A stretch of 64,000 bases of DNA from CAMCXE01 sp046347475 (GTDB lineage: Bacteria; Pseudomonadota; Gammaproteobacteria; Pseudomonadales; Cellvibrionaceae), in the NCBI GenBank assembly GCA_046347475.1, contig JAXMGD010000004.1, positions 433,148-497,147 on the forward strand. The letters are read 5' to 3'. The notes below the pieces were generated by a model. That model ran no database searches and was not told the DNA's origin. It was given only the letters and a program-made list of their open reading frames with translations. The position numbers were made by a program, and so were the translations under genes. Numbering within the stretch: position 1 is the first letter of the stretch; every line of letters starts with the position of its first letter. Shown in pieces: positions 52,086 to 61,071 of the stretch.

Positions 52086-53813
52086 ATGGCCAATCTTGGT
52101 TTTTTGTTTAGCCGTCCAAACTGCGACCTAAACCGCTCCAAAACGCTTATTAATATCGCCCACTCACTCTTGCGTCTCTCCGGCGTCGGCGCCCTCAGCC
52201 TTGGCCTGCTGCTCAGCGGCTGCGGCAACGACAAAGAAGCGGTTAGCAGCAAGGCAAAAGAGGGCTACAAAGAGTTAGACGATTTATACATAGTGGATTG
52301 TTTGCTGCCCAACCAAGTGCGCCGTTTAGGCAACACCTCTTATTTACCCCCACGCAAAGCCATTAAAACCACCACCTCCGATTGCCGCATTCGCGGCGGT
52401 GAATATGTGGATTACAACCGCGCCGATTATCGCTCAGCCCTCAATGTTTGGCTGCCACAAGCACAAGCGGGCGATGCCGAAGCGCAAAATTATGTGGGGG
52501 AAATTTTTGAAAAAGGCCTCGGCCAAACCCCTGATTTTGCCTCCGCCGTCAGCTGGTATAAAAAAGCCGCCGACCAAGGTTTCGCCCGCGCGCAAATTAA
52601 CCTGGGTTATATGTATGAAAAAGGCCAGGGAGTACCGCGGGATATGACCATTGCATTAAATTATTACCGCCAGGCCTCCGGCATAAAAAACGATACCCTG
52701 GTACTTAATTCCGACGCCCAAAAAGAAATTGCCGCCAATAAACAACAGCTCGCCGATGCTCTGCAAAAAGCCCAAACCCAGGCCAATGTTTTGCAAAAAC
52801 AAGTGGCAGGCTTGCAAACTAAATTAACCAAGCAAGAAGCCCTCGCCGCCAAAAACCCCCAAGCGGCTCAAGAGCTAGCCAGCGTGCGGCAGGAATTAGA
52901 GGCAATGAAATCCCTCTATGAAAAGGCCCAGGGCGAGAAAACTTCTATCTCAGGGGAATTACAATCGGTGGAATTAGCCTACCGCAAATTCTCCGACCAA
53001 CCCTTGTTAACCAACGAAACCCTCCCTACTGGCAGCGCACGCACATTTAAAGATATTAATTTTGGCCGCTACTACGCGCTCATTATTGGCAACCAGGATT
53101 ATTCCTTTTTGGAGCCGTTGCGCTCACCCATTTCCGATGCCCGCAAATTAAAGGAAGTACTCGAAGCCAAATACGGTTTTAGCACGCTCCTCATCGAAAA
53201 CGGCAGCGAGAAACAAATCCTCAATACCATTAACAATTTCTACAGCCAGATTGGCGAGAGCGATAATTTATTAATTTTCTACGCAGGCCATGGCCAATTA
53301 TCCACAGGTGAAAACAGTAAAAAAGAGCGCGGCTACTGGTTGCCGATTGATGCCAAGGCCAATACCTTAAGCACCTGGATCAACAACGCGGTGATTTCCG
53401 ATCACTTGGATCGCCTAAAAGCCCGCTCGATTTTAGTAATTGCCGACTCCTGTTATGCAGGCTTTTTAGGTTCAGAAAAAAGCCCCTTATTGTTTGGTGT
53501 CTCCTCCAGCCAAATTACTGAGGCGGGTATTAAAGCGAGCCTAAACCGCCGCGCACGCCTGGTGATTTCATCCGGCGGTTTAGCGCCTGTATTGGATGGC
53601 ACGAGTAGCAACCACTCGGTATTTGCCAATGCGTTAATTGAAACCCTGGAGCACAATAACGAAACCCTGCGCGATAGCAATTTATTCTCCGCTCTATCGG
53701 TAAACGTGCGCAAAAGAGCCAATGCGGCAGACTTGGTTCAAATGCCGGAAATGAAGCCGGTGCGTGAAGCGGGCCACGCCGGAGGCACCTTTTATTTTGT
53801 ACCTAAAATTTAA
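52086..53813 (+). CDS. Lipoprotein with Sel1 repeats and caspase-like peptidase domain
   Basis: 575 residues. A long N-terminus (1-45) ends in the lipobox LLSGC46. Two Sel1-like repeats (AEAQNYVGEIFEKGLG and AQINLGYMYEKGQGV) are followed by a coiled coil (residues ~215-300). The C-terminal part is a caspase (C14) fold: YYALIIGNQDYSFLEPLRSP, AxKLKEVLEAKYGF, catalytic His in IFYAGHG and Cys in ADSCYAG. Such bacterial metacaspase-like lipoproteins are thought to act on periplasmic or surface targets; substrate is unknown. No immunity or partner gene is clear nearby. Confidence 0.88.
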   Translation: MANLGFLFSRPNCDLNRSKTLINIAHSLLRLSGVGALSLGLLLSGCGNDKEAVSSKAKEGYKELDDLYIVDCLLPNQVRRLGNTSYLPPRKAIKTTTSDCRIRGGEYVDYNRADYRSALNVWLPQAQAGDAEAQNYVGEIFEKGLGQTPDFASAVSWYKKAADQGFARAQINLGYMYEKGQGVPRDMTIALNYYRQASGIKNDTLVLNSDAQKEIAANKQQLADALQKAQTQANVLQKQVAGLQTKLTKQEALAAKNPQAAQELASVRQELEAMKSLYEKAQGEKTSISGELQSVELAYRKFSDQPLLTNETLPTGSARTFKDINFGRYYALIIGNQDYSFLEPLRSPISDARKLKEVLEAKYGFSTLLIENGSEKQILNTINNFYSQIGESDNLLIFYAGHGQLSTGENSKKERGYWLPIDAKANTLSTWINNAVISDHLDRLKARSILVIADSCYAGFLGSEKSPLLFGVSSSQITEAGIKASLNRRARLVISSGGLAPVLDGTSSNHSVFANALIETLEHNNETLRDSNLFSALSVNVRKRANAADLVQMPEMKPVREAGHAGGTFYFVPKI

Positions 53814-53859
53814 TTCAACCCTATCCATCAGCCGATCAACCTGAGGAACAGCGTGTTTT

Positions 53860-55290
53860 ATGGCCGTAGCCCGCAGCGATAATTTGCAGGATACTCTGGA
53901 GCCTATTTTTGCCCTTTTGCAAAAACAGGAGCTGGTGGAATCCTTAGCCCATCGCCAATCGGGCACGGCCAATTCGTTGGTGGAACAGCTGGTACACCGC
54001 CAACACGAAGCGGAATTACGCCGTAAATTACATAATTTAAATGCGGCGGATATAGCCCATTTATTGGATATGCTGCCGCAAAAAAAACGCTTGTTAGTGT
54101 GGAGCTTAGTGGGCGACCAGCAAGCTGCCGAGTGTTTATTAGAGTTAAGCGAAAACAGCCTGCACCATGTATTTGCCGAAACACCGGCTGAGCAGTTAAA
54201 AAACTTACTGGGCCGCTTAGAGGCCGATGAATTAGCCGTTATTGCTGATTTAGTACCTGAAGATCTGCTAGCTGCGGTTAAAGCGGGCCTTGAAACGGGC
54301 GAACGCGACTGGCTAGAAACCACGTTAAATTACAATGAAGAATCCGTCGGCAGCCTTATGAGCCGCGATTCTTTGCTGGTATACAGCACCTGGACAGTAG
54401 ATCAGGCCATCGACTCCATTCGCCAATTAGATGAATTACCAGATCAAACCGACCAGGTATTCGTGGTGAATGAGCAGCGCGTTTTAGTGGGCGCCCTGCC
54501 ATTAACAGCGCTATTACGCCACCGCGGCCAGGAACAATTAAATACCATTATGGATACCCAAGTGGTGAGTTTTTTACCCACCACGGAAGGCCAGGAAGCC
54601 GCCCTAGCCTTTGAACGCTATGACCTAATTTGTGCGCCGGTAGTGGATGAGCGCGGCCGTATTATTGGCCGTTTAACGGTGGAAACCATTATGGATTTTG
54701 TGCGCGAACAAAACGAACACATGGAATTGGCCAAACAAGGTTTATCCGCCCGCGCCGATTTATTAGACCCTATCTGGCAGGGCGCCCAAACCCGCTGGTT
54801 ATGGCTGGCGATTAATTTAATCACCGCCTTTTGCGCCACCCGTTTTATCGCTTTATTTTCCGCCTCCATTGAATCTTTGGTGGCCCTTGCCACACTTATG
54901 CCCATAGTGGCCAGTATTGGTGGCAATGCAGGCCAACAAACCGCAGCCTTAATGGTGCGCAGTTTAAGCCTTGATCAAATTCACAAAAATAATTTACCCC
55001 TCGCCCTCGGCAAAGAAGTAGCAGTAAGCCTAATTAACGGCTTGTTGTGGGGGAGTTTATTAGGCGCTCTGGCGGCAGCGATTTACGCCAACCTAGGGCT
55101 TGGCCTGGTAATGCTGGCGGCGATTTGTTTGAATTTATTAATCGCTGCGGTGGCCGGTATTTTCACGCCACTGCTGATTAATAATTTGGGCCGAGACCCT
55201 GCTATGGGCACCAGCGTGATCCTGACTTTTATCACCGATAGCATGGGGTTTTTTATTTTTCTTGGTCTTGCCACAGTCTATTTAATCTAA
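53860..55290 (+). CDS. mgtE: Magnesium transporter MgtE
   Basis: 476 residues. N-terminal MgtE_N helical domain (AADIAHLLDMLPQKKRL), two CBS motifs (LMSRDSLLVYS and MDTQVVSFLPTTEGQ, residues ~165-270), then five membrane helices with LMPIVASIGGNAGQQTAA, GKEVAVSLINGLLWG and GRDPAMGTSVILTFITDSMG, the Mg2+ channel signature. Forms a dimeric channel in the inner membrane, closed by Mg2+ bound between the cytosolic domains. Normal length. Confidence 0.96.
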   Translation: MAVARSDNLQDTLEPIFALLQKQELVESLAHRQSGTANSLVEQLVHRQHEAELRRKLHNLNAADIAHLLDMLPQKKRLLVWSLVGDQQAAECLLELSENSLHHVFAETPAEQLKNLLGRLEADELAVIADLVPEDLLAAVKAGLETGERDWLETTLNYNEESVGSLMSRDSLLVYSTWTVDQAIDSIRQLDELPDQTDQVFVVNEQRVLVGALPLTALLRHRGQEQLNTIMDTQVVSFLPTTEGQEAALAFERYDLICAPVVDERGRIIGRLTVETIMDFVREQNEHMELAKQGLSARADLLDPIWQGAQTRWLWLAINLITAFCATRFIALFSASIESLVALATLMPIVASIGGNAGQQTAALMVRSLSLDQIHKNNLPLALGKEVAVSLINGLLWGSLLGALAAAIYANLGLGLVMLAAICLNLLIAAVAGIFTPLLINNLGRDPAMGTSVILTFITDSMGFFIFLGLATVYLI

Positions 55291-55392
55291 CTCCGGCTGT
55301 AATTTTTGCATAAAGCACGAATTATGACGCAGAAGCCTGACTGCAAATAATTTAAGCTCGGCACAGATTAACTTCAAATTAGAGACTGCCCT

Positions 55393-56832
55393 ATGCGCCC
55401 ACACGCCCTCCTATTGTGCTCGCTCGCAAGCCTTAGTCTGATATTAACAGGCTGTAATGCGGACCCCTTGGGGGGCGCTAATCCCGACCCTATGGGGTCA
55501 ACTAGCTCTTCATCGAGCAGCAGTTCGTCGTCAGGCCGAAGCTCATCCAGCAGCAGTTCTTCAAGCACTAGTTCTTCAAGTAGTAGCTCTTCAAGCACTA
55601 GTTCCTCCAGCAGCAGTTCTTCAAGCAGTAGCTCCTCAAGTAGTAGTTCTTCAAGTAGCTCGTCCTCCAGCAACTCAAGCTCTTCAGGTGCTTCATTGGC
55701 CACCGGTCGTTACGTTATTTATAACCGCCAAAGCGCTCAGGCGCTCAGCGTTACGGACTCTAGCACCGGCAATGGTGCGGCTTTAGCGCTAGTGAATTAC
55801 AGCAGCCAAGCCAATCAACAGTTTGAAGTGGTCAACCTGCAGAATGGCTATTACGCCCTACTGCCCTACCACAGCGGTAAAACCCTGGATTTATGGGATC
55901 AAAATCTCGCCGATGGCGGCGATATTAAACAGTACGATTACATTGGCTCCAACAACCAGCAATGGAAAATTACTGCCACAGGCGACGGTTTTTACAAAAT
56001 TGAATCGCGTTTAAGCAGCAAGGCTATGGATCAGATTAATAGTGGCGTTAAACAATACAGCTACTCCAACGCCAACCATCAACAATGGCGCTTTGAATTA
56101 ATTCCCGACCCACAACGCAGGCTGGTATGGAGCGATGAATTTAACGGCCAAGGCCTGCCGGATAATGCCTATTGGAGTTATGAAAAAGGCCTGGTGCGCA
56201 ATAATGAATTACAGTATTACACCCAAGCGCGGCCCGAAAACGTCAATATAGCCAACGGCCTATTAACCATTACCGCCCGCAAAGAACAATACGAAAATGC
56301 CAATTACACCGCCGCCAGTATTCACACACGCGGCAAGGTGAGCTGGACCTATGGCCGTTTTGAAATGCGCGCCCGCATCGACACCCGCGCTGGCCTCTGG
56401 CCTGCATTTTGGTTGCTGGGCAACGGCAAATGGCCGGAGGGCGGCGAGATTGATGTAATGGAATATTACCAAAATAAAATTCTCGCCAACGTGGCCTGGA
56501 AAAGCCCAAGCTCGGATCAGTGGAACGCAAGCTGGGATTCCTCCACCCGCTCTTTAAGTAATTTGCGCCTGCAATTTGCTGATTGGGATAATCGCTTTCA
56601 CACCTGGCGCATGGATTGGGACAATAAATCCATCCGCCTTTATGTGGACGACATTTTAATGAACAGCACCAGCCTAAGCGGCACCAAAAACCCCGACGGC
56701 AGCAACCCGTTTATTGATAAGCCGTTTTATATCCTGTTGAATTTAGCGATAGGCGGCAACAACGGTGGCGACCCATCCGGCACCAGCTTCCCGGCTAAAT
56801 ATGAAATTGACTATGTGCGGGTGTATCAATAG
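55393..56832 (+). CDS. GH16 beta-glucanase lipoprotein with poly-Ser linker and ricin-type CBM
   Basis: 479 residues. Lipobox ILTGC21, then a ~60-residue poly-serine linker broken by a few Gly, Arg, Thr and Asn (from about 37 to 97), a ricin-B/CBM13-like domain (~100-235, three Q.W.. units: NQQFEV, NQQWKI, HQQWRF) and a GH16 catalytic domain with the nucleophile/acid motif GEIDVMEYY. It would cleave beta-1,3(-1,4)-glucans such as laminarin or lichenan at the cell surface. Poly-Ser linkers in carbohydrate-active enzymes are typical of Cellvibrio and Saccharophagus. The serine codons vary (AGC, AGT, TCA, TCT, TCC), so slippage is limited. Confidence 0.92.
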   Translation: MRPHALLLCSLASLSLILTGCNADPLGGANPDPMGSTSSSSSSSSSSGRSSSSSSSSSTSSSSSSSSSTSSSSSSSSSSSSSSSSSSSSSSSSNSSSSGASLATGRYVIYNRQSAQALSVTDSSTGNGAALALVNYSSQANQQFEVVNLQNGYYALLPYHSGKTLDLWDQNLADGGDIKQYDYIGSNNQQWKITATGDGFYKIESRLSSKAMDQINSGVKQYSYSNANHQQWRFELIPDPQRRLVWSDEFNGQGLPDNAYWSYEKGLVRNNELQYYTQARPENVNIANGLLTITARKEQYENANYTAASIHTRGKVSWTYGRFEMRARIDTRAGLWPAFWLLGNGKWPEGGEIDVMEYYQNKILANVAWKSPSSDQWNASWDSSTRSLSNLRLQFADWDNRFHTWRMDWDNKSIRLYVDDILMNSTSLSGTKNPDGSNPFIDKPFYILLNLAIGGNNGGDPSGTSFPAKYEIDYVRVYQ

Positions 56833-57476
56833 TCCACGCCACTATTTGCATCATCAGGTAGCACCTCATCAGATAGCACCATTAGTATTAGGTACCACCA
56901 CTAAACTGCGGGCAACAATTGCCCGCAGTTTATTTCTACTGGAATGCTCGGGGTGAATACAGGTAACATGCTTTGTACTGATTAACCGCAGGGTTAATTA
57001 TTGATTTGACCCCACGCTACCAACTGAACTATTAACCCTGCGGCTTTTAGTGCCAGGTAAATACTAGTTGGGCGGAAATAAAGAATACATAGTATTTCAG
57101 ACCGTCAAAAAGAGGGACCTTTTTGACGAGCCTACTTAGGAAGTATTTACGGCGTGTCTGAAATGCTATGTATTCTTTATTGTTGGTTGGGTAGTAAGTG
57201 CGGCAGAAAAGCTGCATGCACGCCTGGGGGTTGTGCTCAGATTTATTTAGAGACATCGCGTGATACCATTTCTCCTGCTCAGCATTGAATATGCGCCCGA
57301 TTTACCCAGTAAAATACCGAGCAATCAATGCTAAGCGTTTTTTTAGTTTCACCCTGCCCTAGGGGCAAGACTGAATGCTCTGTCCGCTTTAATCACGCGC
57401 TGCAGTGTGGCCATTCACACTACTTACTAGGTTGGCTAAGGGCCTTAGCCAACCCCTCATCGGCCTGGTGATATTT
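56833..57476. other. Large gene-free region with nested inverted repeats
   Basis: About 640 bases between the glucanase and the GGDEF-EAL gene. 56986-57181 holds nested inverted repeats (separate entry). The minus-strand open frame over 57047-57256 is an artefact of those palindromes, in my view. Outside the repeats I see no clear promoter. Confidence 0.6.
56986..57181. repeat. Nested inverted-repeat element
   Basis: CCGCAGGGTTAAT (56986-56998) pairs with ATTAACCCTGCGG (57031-57043). Downstream, a 26-base arm at 57077-57102 pairs with 57156-57181 at 25 of 26 positions, enclosing a perfect hairpin CGTCAAAAAG / CTTTTTGACG (57103-57112 / 57119-57128) with loop AGGGAC. GTAAATACT (57057-57065) also pairs with AGTATTTAC (57142-57150). 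The structure could be a MITE-like element with long terminal inverted repeats, or a structured RNA gene. No flanking target duplication was found. Confidence 0.85.
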
Positions 57477-59492
57477 ATGAGTGCAGAATCAGCAGCGCCT
57501 CGCCGCAGAGTAACGGACAATCACCTACCCGCCCTCGAATGGCAACTGGTGTGTCAGGCATTTCAAAATTTACCAGCCATGCTAATGGTCAACCTCTCCG
57601 TTAGCATAGGCACCGGCCTAGTCCTGTTCACCGACGGCTTTGCATATGCGTATCCCTGGCTCATTGCGGTTACCCTACTAACGGCTCTTCGCCTGGCCAC
57701 GGGTGTCTATTTTAAAAAGCGCTACAGCCAACAAATTATCTTGGATGAGACCATAATTAAAAGCTGGAAAGGTGTGTTTGCCAGCGGGCTTTTTGTGGCA
57801 GGTTTTATTTGGGTGGCCATCACCATAGTGGCGTTTTTACAACCGGATATTCCACCCACCTCGCAATTCACCCTTCTCATTATTATGTCATCCATGGCCA
57901 GCGGTGCCACCGGGATTACAGCGCCCTTAAAATTAATTGGCCGCTTATACATTGCGCTTATGGTAATCCCGGCGGCTATTTTTATGCTGTTCTACTCCAG
58001 CTATAACTGGATAATCGGCAGTTTAGCGCTAGTCTTTTGCGCGGCCATGATTTCCAGTCACGCCTCCAATCACCGTTTATTGCGCGCGTCTTTAACACTT
58101 AAAATTGAAAATGAACAGTTAGTCAAAAATCTACAATTTCTTAATTCTGATTTAGAGCGGCGCGTAAACCTGCGCACCCAAGCCCTCAAACGCATTGCCC
58201 ACCACGACTCACTCACTGGGCTGCCCAACCGGAGGGGTTTAATTGAATGGATGGAAAATTCACTCAATGCTGACAACCTGCAAGAGGCCGCCATTTTATT
58301 TTTGGACCTAGACCGGTTTAAACAAATCAACGATGCCCTCGGCCACGACGTTGGCGATAAAGTGTTACAAACTATCGCGGTGCGCTTTAACGATCTGTGC
58401 CCGGCCAACTGTATTTTAGGCCGCTGGGGCGGTGATGAATTTTTATTAATTACCCACCAAAGGCCCGACACACGCCAAATGGTTGAGCAGCTTGCTACGC
58501 GCTTAATTGACGCAGCCACAGCGCCGCTGGAAATGAACAATGAAAAACTCGGCCTGGGTTTAAGTGTTGGCATTGCTTATTTCCCTACGGATGCGCGCGA
58601 TTATAAAGATGTTATTCAAGCCGCTGATTTAACGGTTGCCGAAGTTAAACGCAATGGCCGCGGCCAAACACTGGTATATAACGACACCTACGCCGAAACC
58701 CAGCGCCGCCGCTTTGATTTAAGCCGCACCCTGGCCGAATCCATTGAGCAGAATAAATTACACCTGGTATACCAACCTATTATCGATAGCCACAACGGCC
58801 AGGTGGTAGCCCTTGAAGTACTCTGCCGCTGGCGGCACCCTGTATTAGGCGATATAAATCCCGATGAATTTATTCGCTTGGCCGAAGATACCGACCGCAT
58901 TGTTGCATTGGGGGAATGGGTGCTGCGAACGGCATGTCACACGGCACAAGCCTGGGGAGAGGAAGCTGCAACTATAAAAATTGCCATCAATGTTTCGATC
59001 AAACAATTACTCAGCAACGATTACGCCGGGCACGTCTGCGCCCTACTCAACCAGCTCGCATTTCCCTTTGACCGCCTAGTGCTGGAGGTTACCGAAACTC
59101 TTTTTGGCGAAGAATATTTAGACCAATCACTCGCCACAGTCACACACTTGCGCAATTCCGGCATAGAAGTACATATTGACGATTTCGGTACAGGTTATTC
59201 CTCGCTGTCCCGCCTGCATCAGTTCCCGGTTGCGGCGATTAAAATTGATCGCTCATTTGTAATGCAACTCGATGCACAAAGCATGGTGATTATTGAAAGC
59301 GCTGTGATGATCGCTAAGCGCATGCAATTAAAAGTGATTGCCGAAGGTGTTGAATCCGCCGCACAGGCCAAAACACTTTGCAGCCTGGGCGTGGATTATT
59401 TACAAGGCTATTATTTCGGCAAACCCAATCACACACCTAGACTTACATCATTTAATGAAATTTGTTTAGGTAACAGCTCCATGTTGCAATAA
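57477..59492 (+). CDS. GGDEF-EAL cyclic-di-GMP enzyme
   Basis: 671 residues from ATG 57477 (an upstream GTG at 57405 adds a poor segment). About six hydrophobic helices in the first 190 residues, then a coiled coil, GGDEF domain with intact RWGGDEF (~residue 317) and DSLTGLPNRRGL, and an EAL domain with EVL in place of EAL (~445), NVSIKQL, DDFGTGYSSLSRL and IAEGVES. The intact GGDEF suggests diguanylate cyclase activity; the EVL variant keeps the catalytic Glu, so phosphodiesterase activity remains possible. Membrane-bound sensor of unknown signal. Confidence 0.9.
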   Translation: MSAESAAPRRRVTDNHLPALEWQLVCQAFQNLPAMLMVNLSVSIGTGLVLFTDGFAYAYPWLIAVTLLTALRLATGVYFKKRYSQQIILDETIIKSWKGVFASGLFVAGFIWVAITIVAFLQPDIPPTSQFTLLIIMSSMASGATGITAPLKLIGRLYIALMVIPAAIFMLFYSSYNWIIGSLALVFCAAMISSHASNHRLLRASLTLKIENEQLVKNLQFLNSDLERRVNLRTQALKRIAHHDSLTGLPNRRGLIEWMENSLNADNLQEAAILFLDLDRFKQINDALGHDVGDKVLQTIAVRFNDLCPANCILGRWGGDEFLLITHQRPDTRQMVEQLATRLIDAATAPLEMNNEKLGLGLSVGIAYFPTDARDYKDVIQAADLTVAEVKRNGRGQTLVYNDTYAETQRRRFDLSRTLAESIEQNKLHLVYQPIIDSHNGQVVALEVLCRWRHPVLGDINPDEFIRLAEDTDRIVALGEWVLRTACHTAQAWGEEAATIKIAINVSIKQLLSNDYAGHVCALLNQLAFPFDRLVLEVTETLFGEEYLDQSLATVTHLRNSGIEVHIDDFGTGYSSLSRLHQFPVAAIKIDRSFVMQLDAQSMVIIESAVMIAKRMQLKVIAEGVESAAQAKTLCSLGVDYLQGYYFGKPNHTPRLTSFNEICLGNSSMLQ

Positions 59493-59800
59493 GGTCAGCC
59501 AATACACGTCGATCCAAAATTATTGCCCCACCATAGTAAGGCCAAGGCAGAATAGATAGCCGCAATTAATTATTTCACCCTGTGCAATAATGCACTTAGC
59601 CAATAGTTACATTAGATATGAACGCCGCCAGCAACACCTGATGCGGCCATCGTCTAAAAAACAAAAGTGAATTTATAGCCCGCTGATTAGAAGCCAATAC
59701 TCCGATGCCCGGCCATATCCCACATTTTTGTATAGGTTTTATTAAAGTCTTGCACTTGTGCACAATCACTGGCACGATGAGATTTTTTGGGCGAAATCCT
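59493..59800. other. Gap before the PEP-CTERM gene
   Basis: 308 AT-rich bases. TGGCACG at 59770-59776 recalls a sigma-54 -24 box, but the -12 GC is missing (see rejected items). Otherwise I see nothing here. Confidence 0.4.
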
Positions 59801-60481
59801 ATGCAAATCTCTTCATGGCTCGGCTCACTACTCATCTCCACCCTCGCATATTCGGCGGCCGCAAACGCAAATACCCCAGTGATCCAACTGGATTTCACTG
59901 GCGTTGGCAATCGAGCGGCCGTACAGACCTTCTACAACGGTGGAAGCGATAGCCTAGGAAACACCGGTGCGAATTACGGCGTATCCTTCAGTGATAGTGC
60001 GCTGAGCCTGTCGGATATAGATCCAGATGCTAATTTTGCAGCCGAACCCAGCCCGCACAATATTATGTTTTTTCTGTCCGGCTCCGCTTACCTTAATATT
60101 GCAGAAGGATTTACCCAAGGGTTTTCTTTTTATTATTCAACCATAGACTTTACTGGCCAGGTGGATATCTACGACGGCTTAAATGCAACCGGCACGCGCC
60201 TCGGCTCTTTAACTCTGGATGCCCTCGGCGAAGGCCCTGTGATAGATCGCCCCTATAGCAATTGGAAAATAGCCGCATTGAGTTTTAACGGCATGGCCAA
60301 GTCGGTAAATTTTAGTGGCACAGTTAACGAGGTCGGCTTTGATAACATCACGCTCGGCTCCTTAGACCCATCCATCCCCGCCGTGCCCGAAGCATCCAGC
60401 ACCGCCCAACTCCTACTGGGTTTAGGCGTTATTGCACTGCTGCGCCGCCGGTACCGCAAAACCATATCTGTTCGCGCATAA
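59801..60481 (+). CDS. PEP-CTERM-like secreted protein
   Basis: 226 residues from ATG 59801, giving a clean signal peptide (MQISSWLGSLLISTLAYSAA ANA). The body is beta-rich with FSFYYSTIDFTGQVDIYDG and LNGTGTRLGSLTLDA-like phrases that recall a jelly-roll domain. The C-terminus has VPEASST, then a hydrophobic helix (LLLGLGVIALL) and RRRYRK, the three-part PEP-CTERM sorting signal with PEA in place of PEP. Such proteins are processed by exosortase and often linked to exopolysaccharide. No exosortase gene is in the window. Confidence 0.8.
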   Translation: MQISSWLGSLLISTLAYSAAANANTPVIQLDFTGVGNRAAVQTFYNGGSDSLGNTGANYGVSFSDSALSLSDIDPDANFAAEPSPHNIMFFLSGSAYLNIAEGFTQGFSFYYSTIDFTGQVDIYDGLNATGTRLGSLTLDALGEGPVIDRPYSNWKIAALSFNGMAKSVNFSGTVNEVGFDNITLGSLDPSIPAVPEASSTAQLLLGLGVIALLRRRYRKTISVRA

Positions 60482-60483
60482 AG

Positions 60484-60514
60484 TAAAAAGGGGCAAGCTT
60501 CGAGCTTGCCCCTT
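60484..60514 (-). terminator. Terminator between convergent genes
   Basis: AAGGGGCAAGCT (60488-60499), loop TCG, AGCTTGCCCCTT (60503-60514) is a 12-bp perfect stem. On the minus strand it is followed by a T-run (complement of A at 60485-60489), so it ends the gene that stops at 60533. It may also slow transcription from the PEP-CTERM gene. Confidence 0.75.
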
Positions 60515-60532
60515 ACCGTGATTTACGCTTAA

Positions 60533-61036
60533 TTATTCCGCTGCAGCGCCGACAAAAATACTTTTTACACGACCCTTATCCAGCTCAAAAATTACACCGC
60601 CATACACAGAACCTAATACCAAGCGCTGCTGGTTTATAGATTCCTCTTTATTGATTTCGCGCACATACTGGCTGCGCACCTCTGCTTCGCTGCTGCCAAT
60701 GCCAATTCCCTTCTGAGTTTTAAAATTACTCGGCGCTTCAATTTTCATATCAAAAAGAGTCAATGGCTTCTTTTTATCCTCGGCGCCAAACCCCAAAGTA
60801 AGGCCGCAGCGGGGCGCACTCCAGGTTTGGTGCCAGGCGCCATCCGCCTCACTGTTGATTAAGGCTCCTTTTGTAAACACACAACCGGGCAAACCCACCG
60901 CCTCAGCTGCTTGCATCCCCCTATGCAATTTACCTATTGTAAAGGCATCCACATTAAATTCCGGTGCTACTGCTTCTTCACTTCTGGCAGATACCGAGAA
61001 TAAACAGGCGGTTAAGATCAACATTCGCAATGACAT
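60533..61036 (-). CDS. Small secreted protein, hypothetical
   Basis: 167 residues with a signal peptide (MLILTACLFSVSARSEE). Mature part: FTIGKLHRGMQAAEAVGLPG, CVFTKGALI, RCGLTLGF with two Cys that may form a disulfide, then KGIGIGSSEAEVRSQYV and GGVIFELDKGRVKSIFVGAA. The I.G.G.S..(E/D)V...Y pattern with a closing FELDKGRV..I recalls small periplasmic proteins that follow the SmpA/BamE-like fold. Not assigned. Ends at the terminator 60484-60514. Confidence 0.65.
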   Translation of the reverse strand: MSLRMLILTACLFSVSARSEEAVAPEFNVDAFTIGKLHRGMQAAEAVGLPGCVFTKGALINSEADGAWHQTWSAPRCGLTLGFGAEDKKKPLTLFDMKIEAPSNFKTQKGIGIGSSEAEVRSQYVREINKEESINQQRLVLGSVYGGVIFELDKGRVKSIFVGAAAE

Positions 61037-61071
61037 AAAAAGGCTCCTAGAAAGGTCCGTGATAAAAAACG

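Noticed and set aside
55374..55703. Leu/Glu-rich minus-strand frame
   Set aside because: It is the antisense of the poly-serine linker codons, so its repeats are a by-product.
57047..57256. 69-codon minus-strand frame
   Set aside because: Covers the inverted repeats at 57057-57181 and has no ribosome site; palindromic DNA explains the open frame.
59770..59784. Possible sigma-54 promoter before the PEP-CTERM gene
   Set aside because: TGGCACG fits the -24 box, but the GC at the -12 position is absent at the required spacing.
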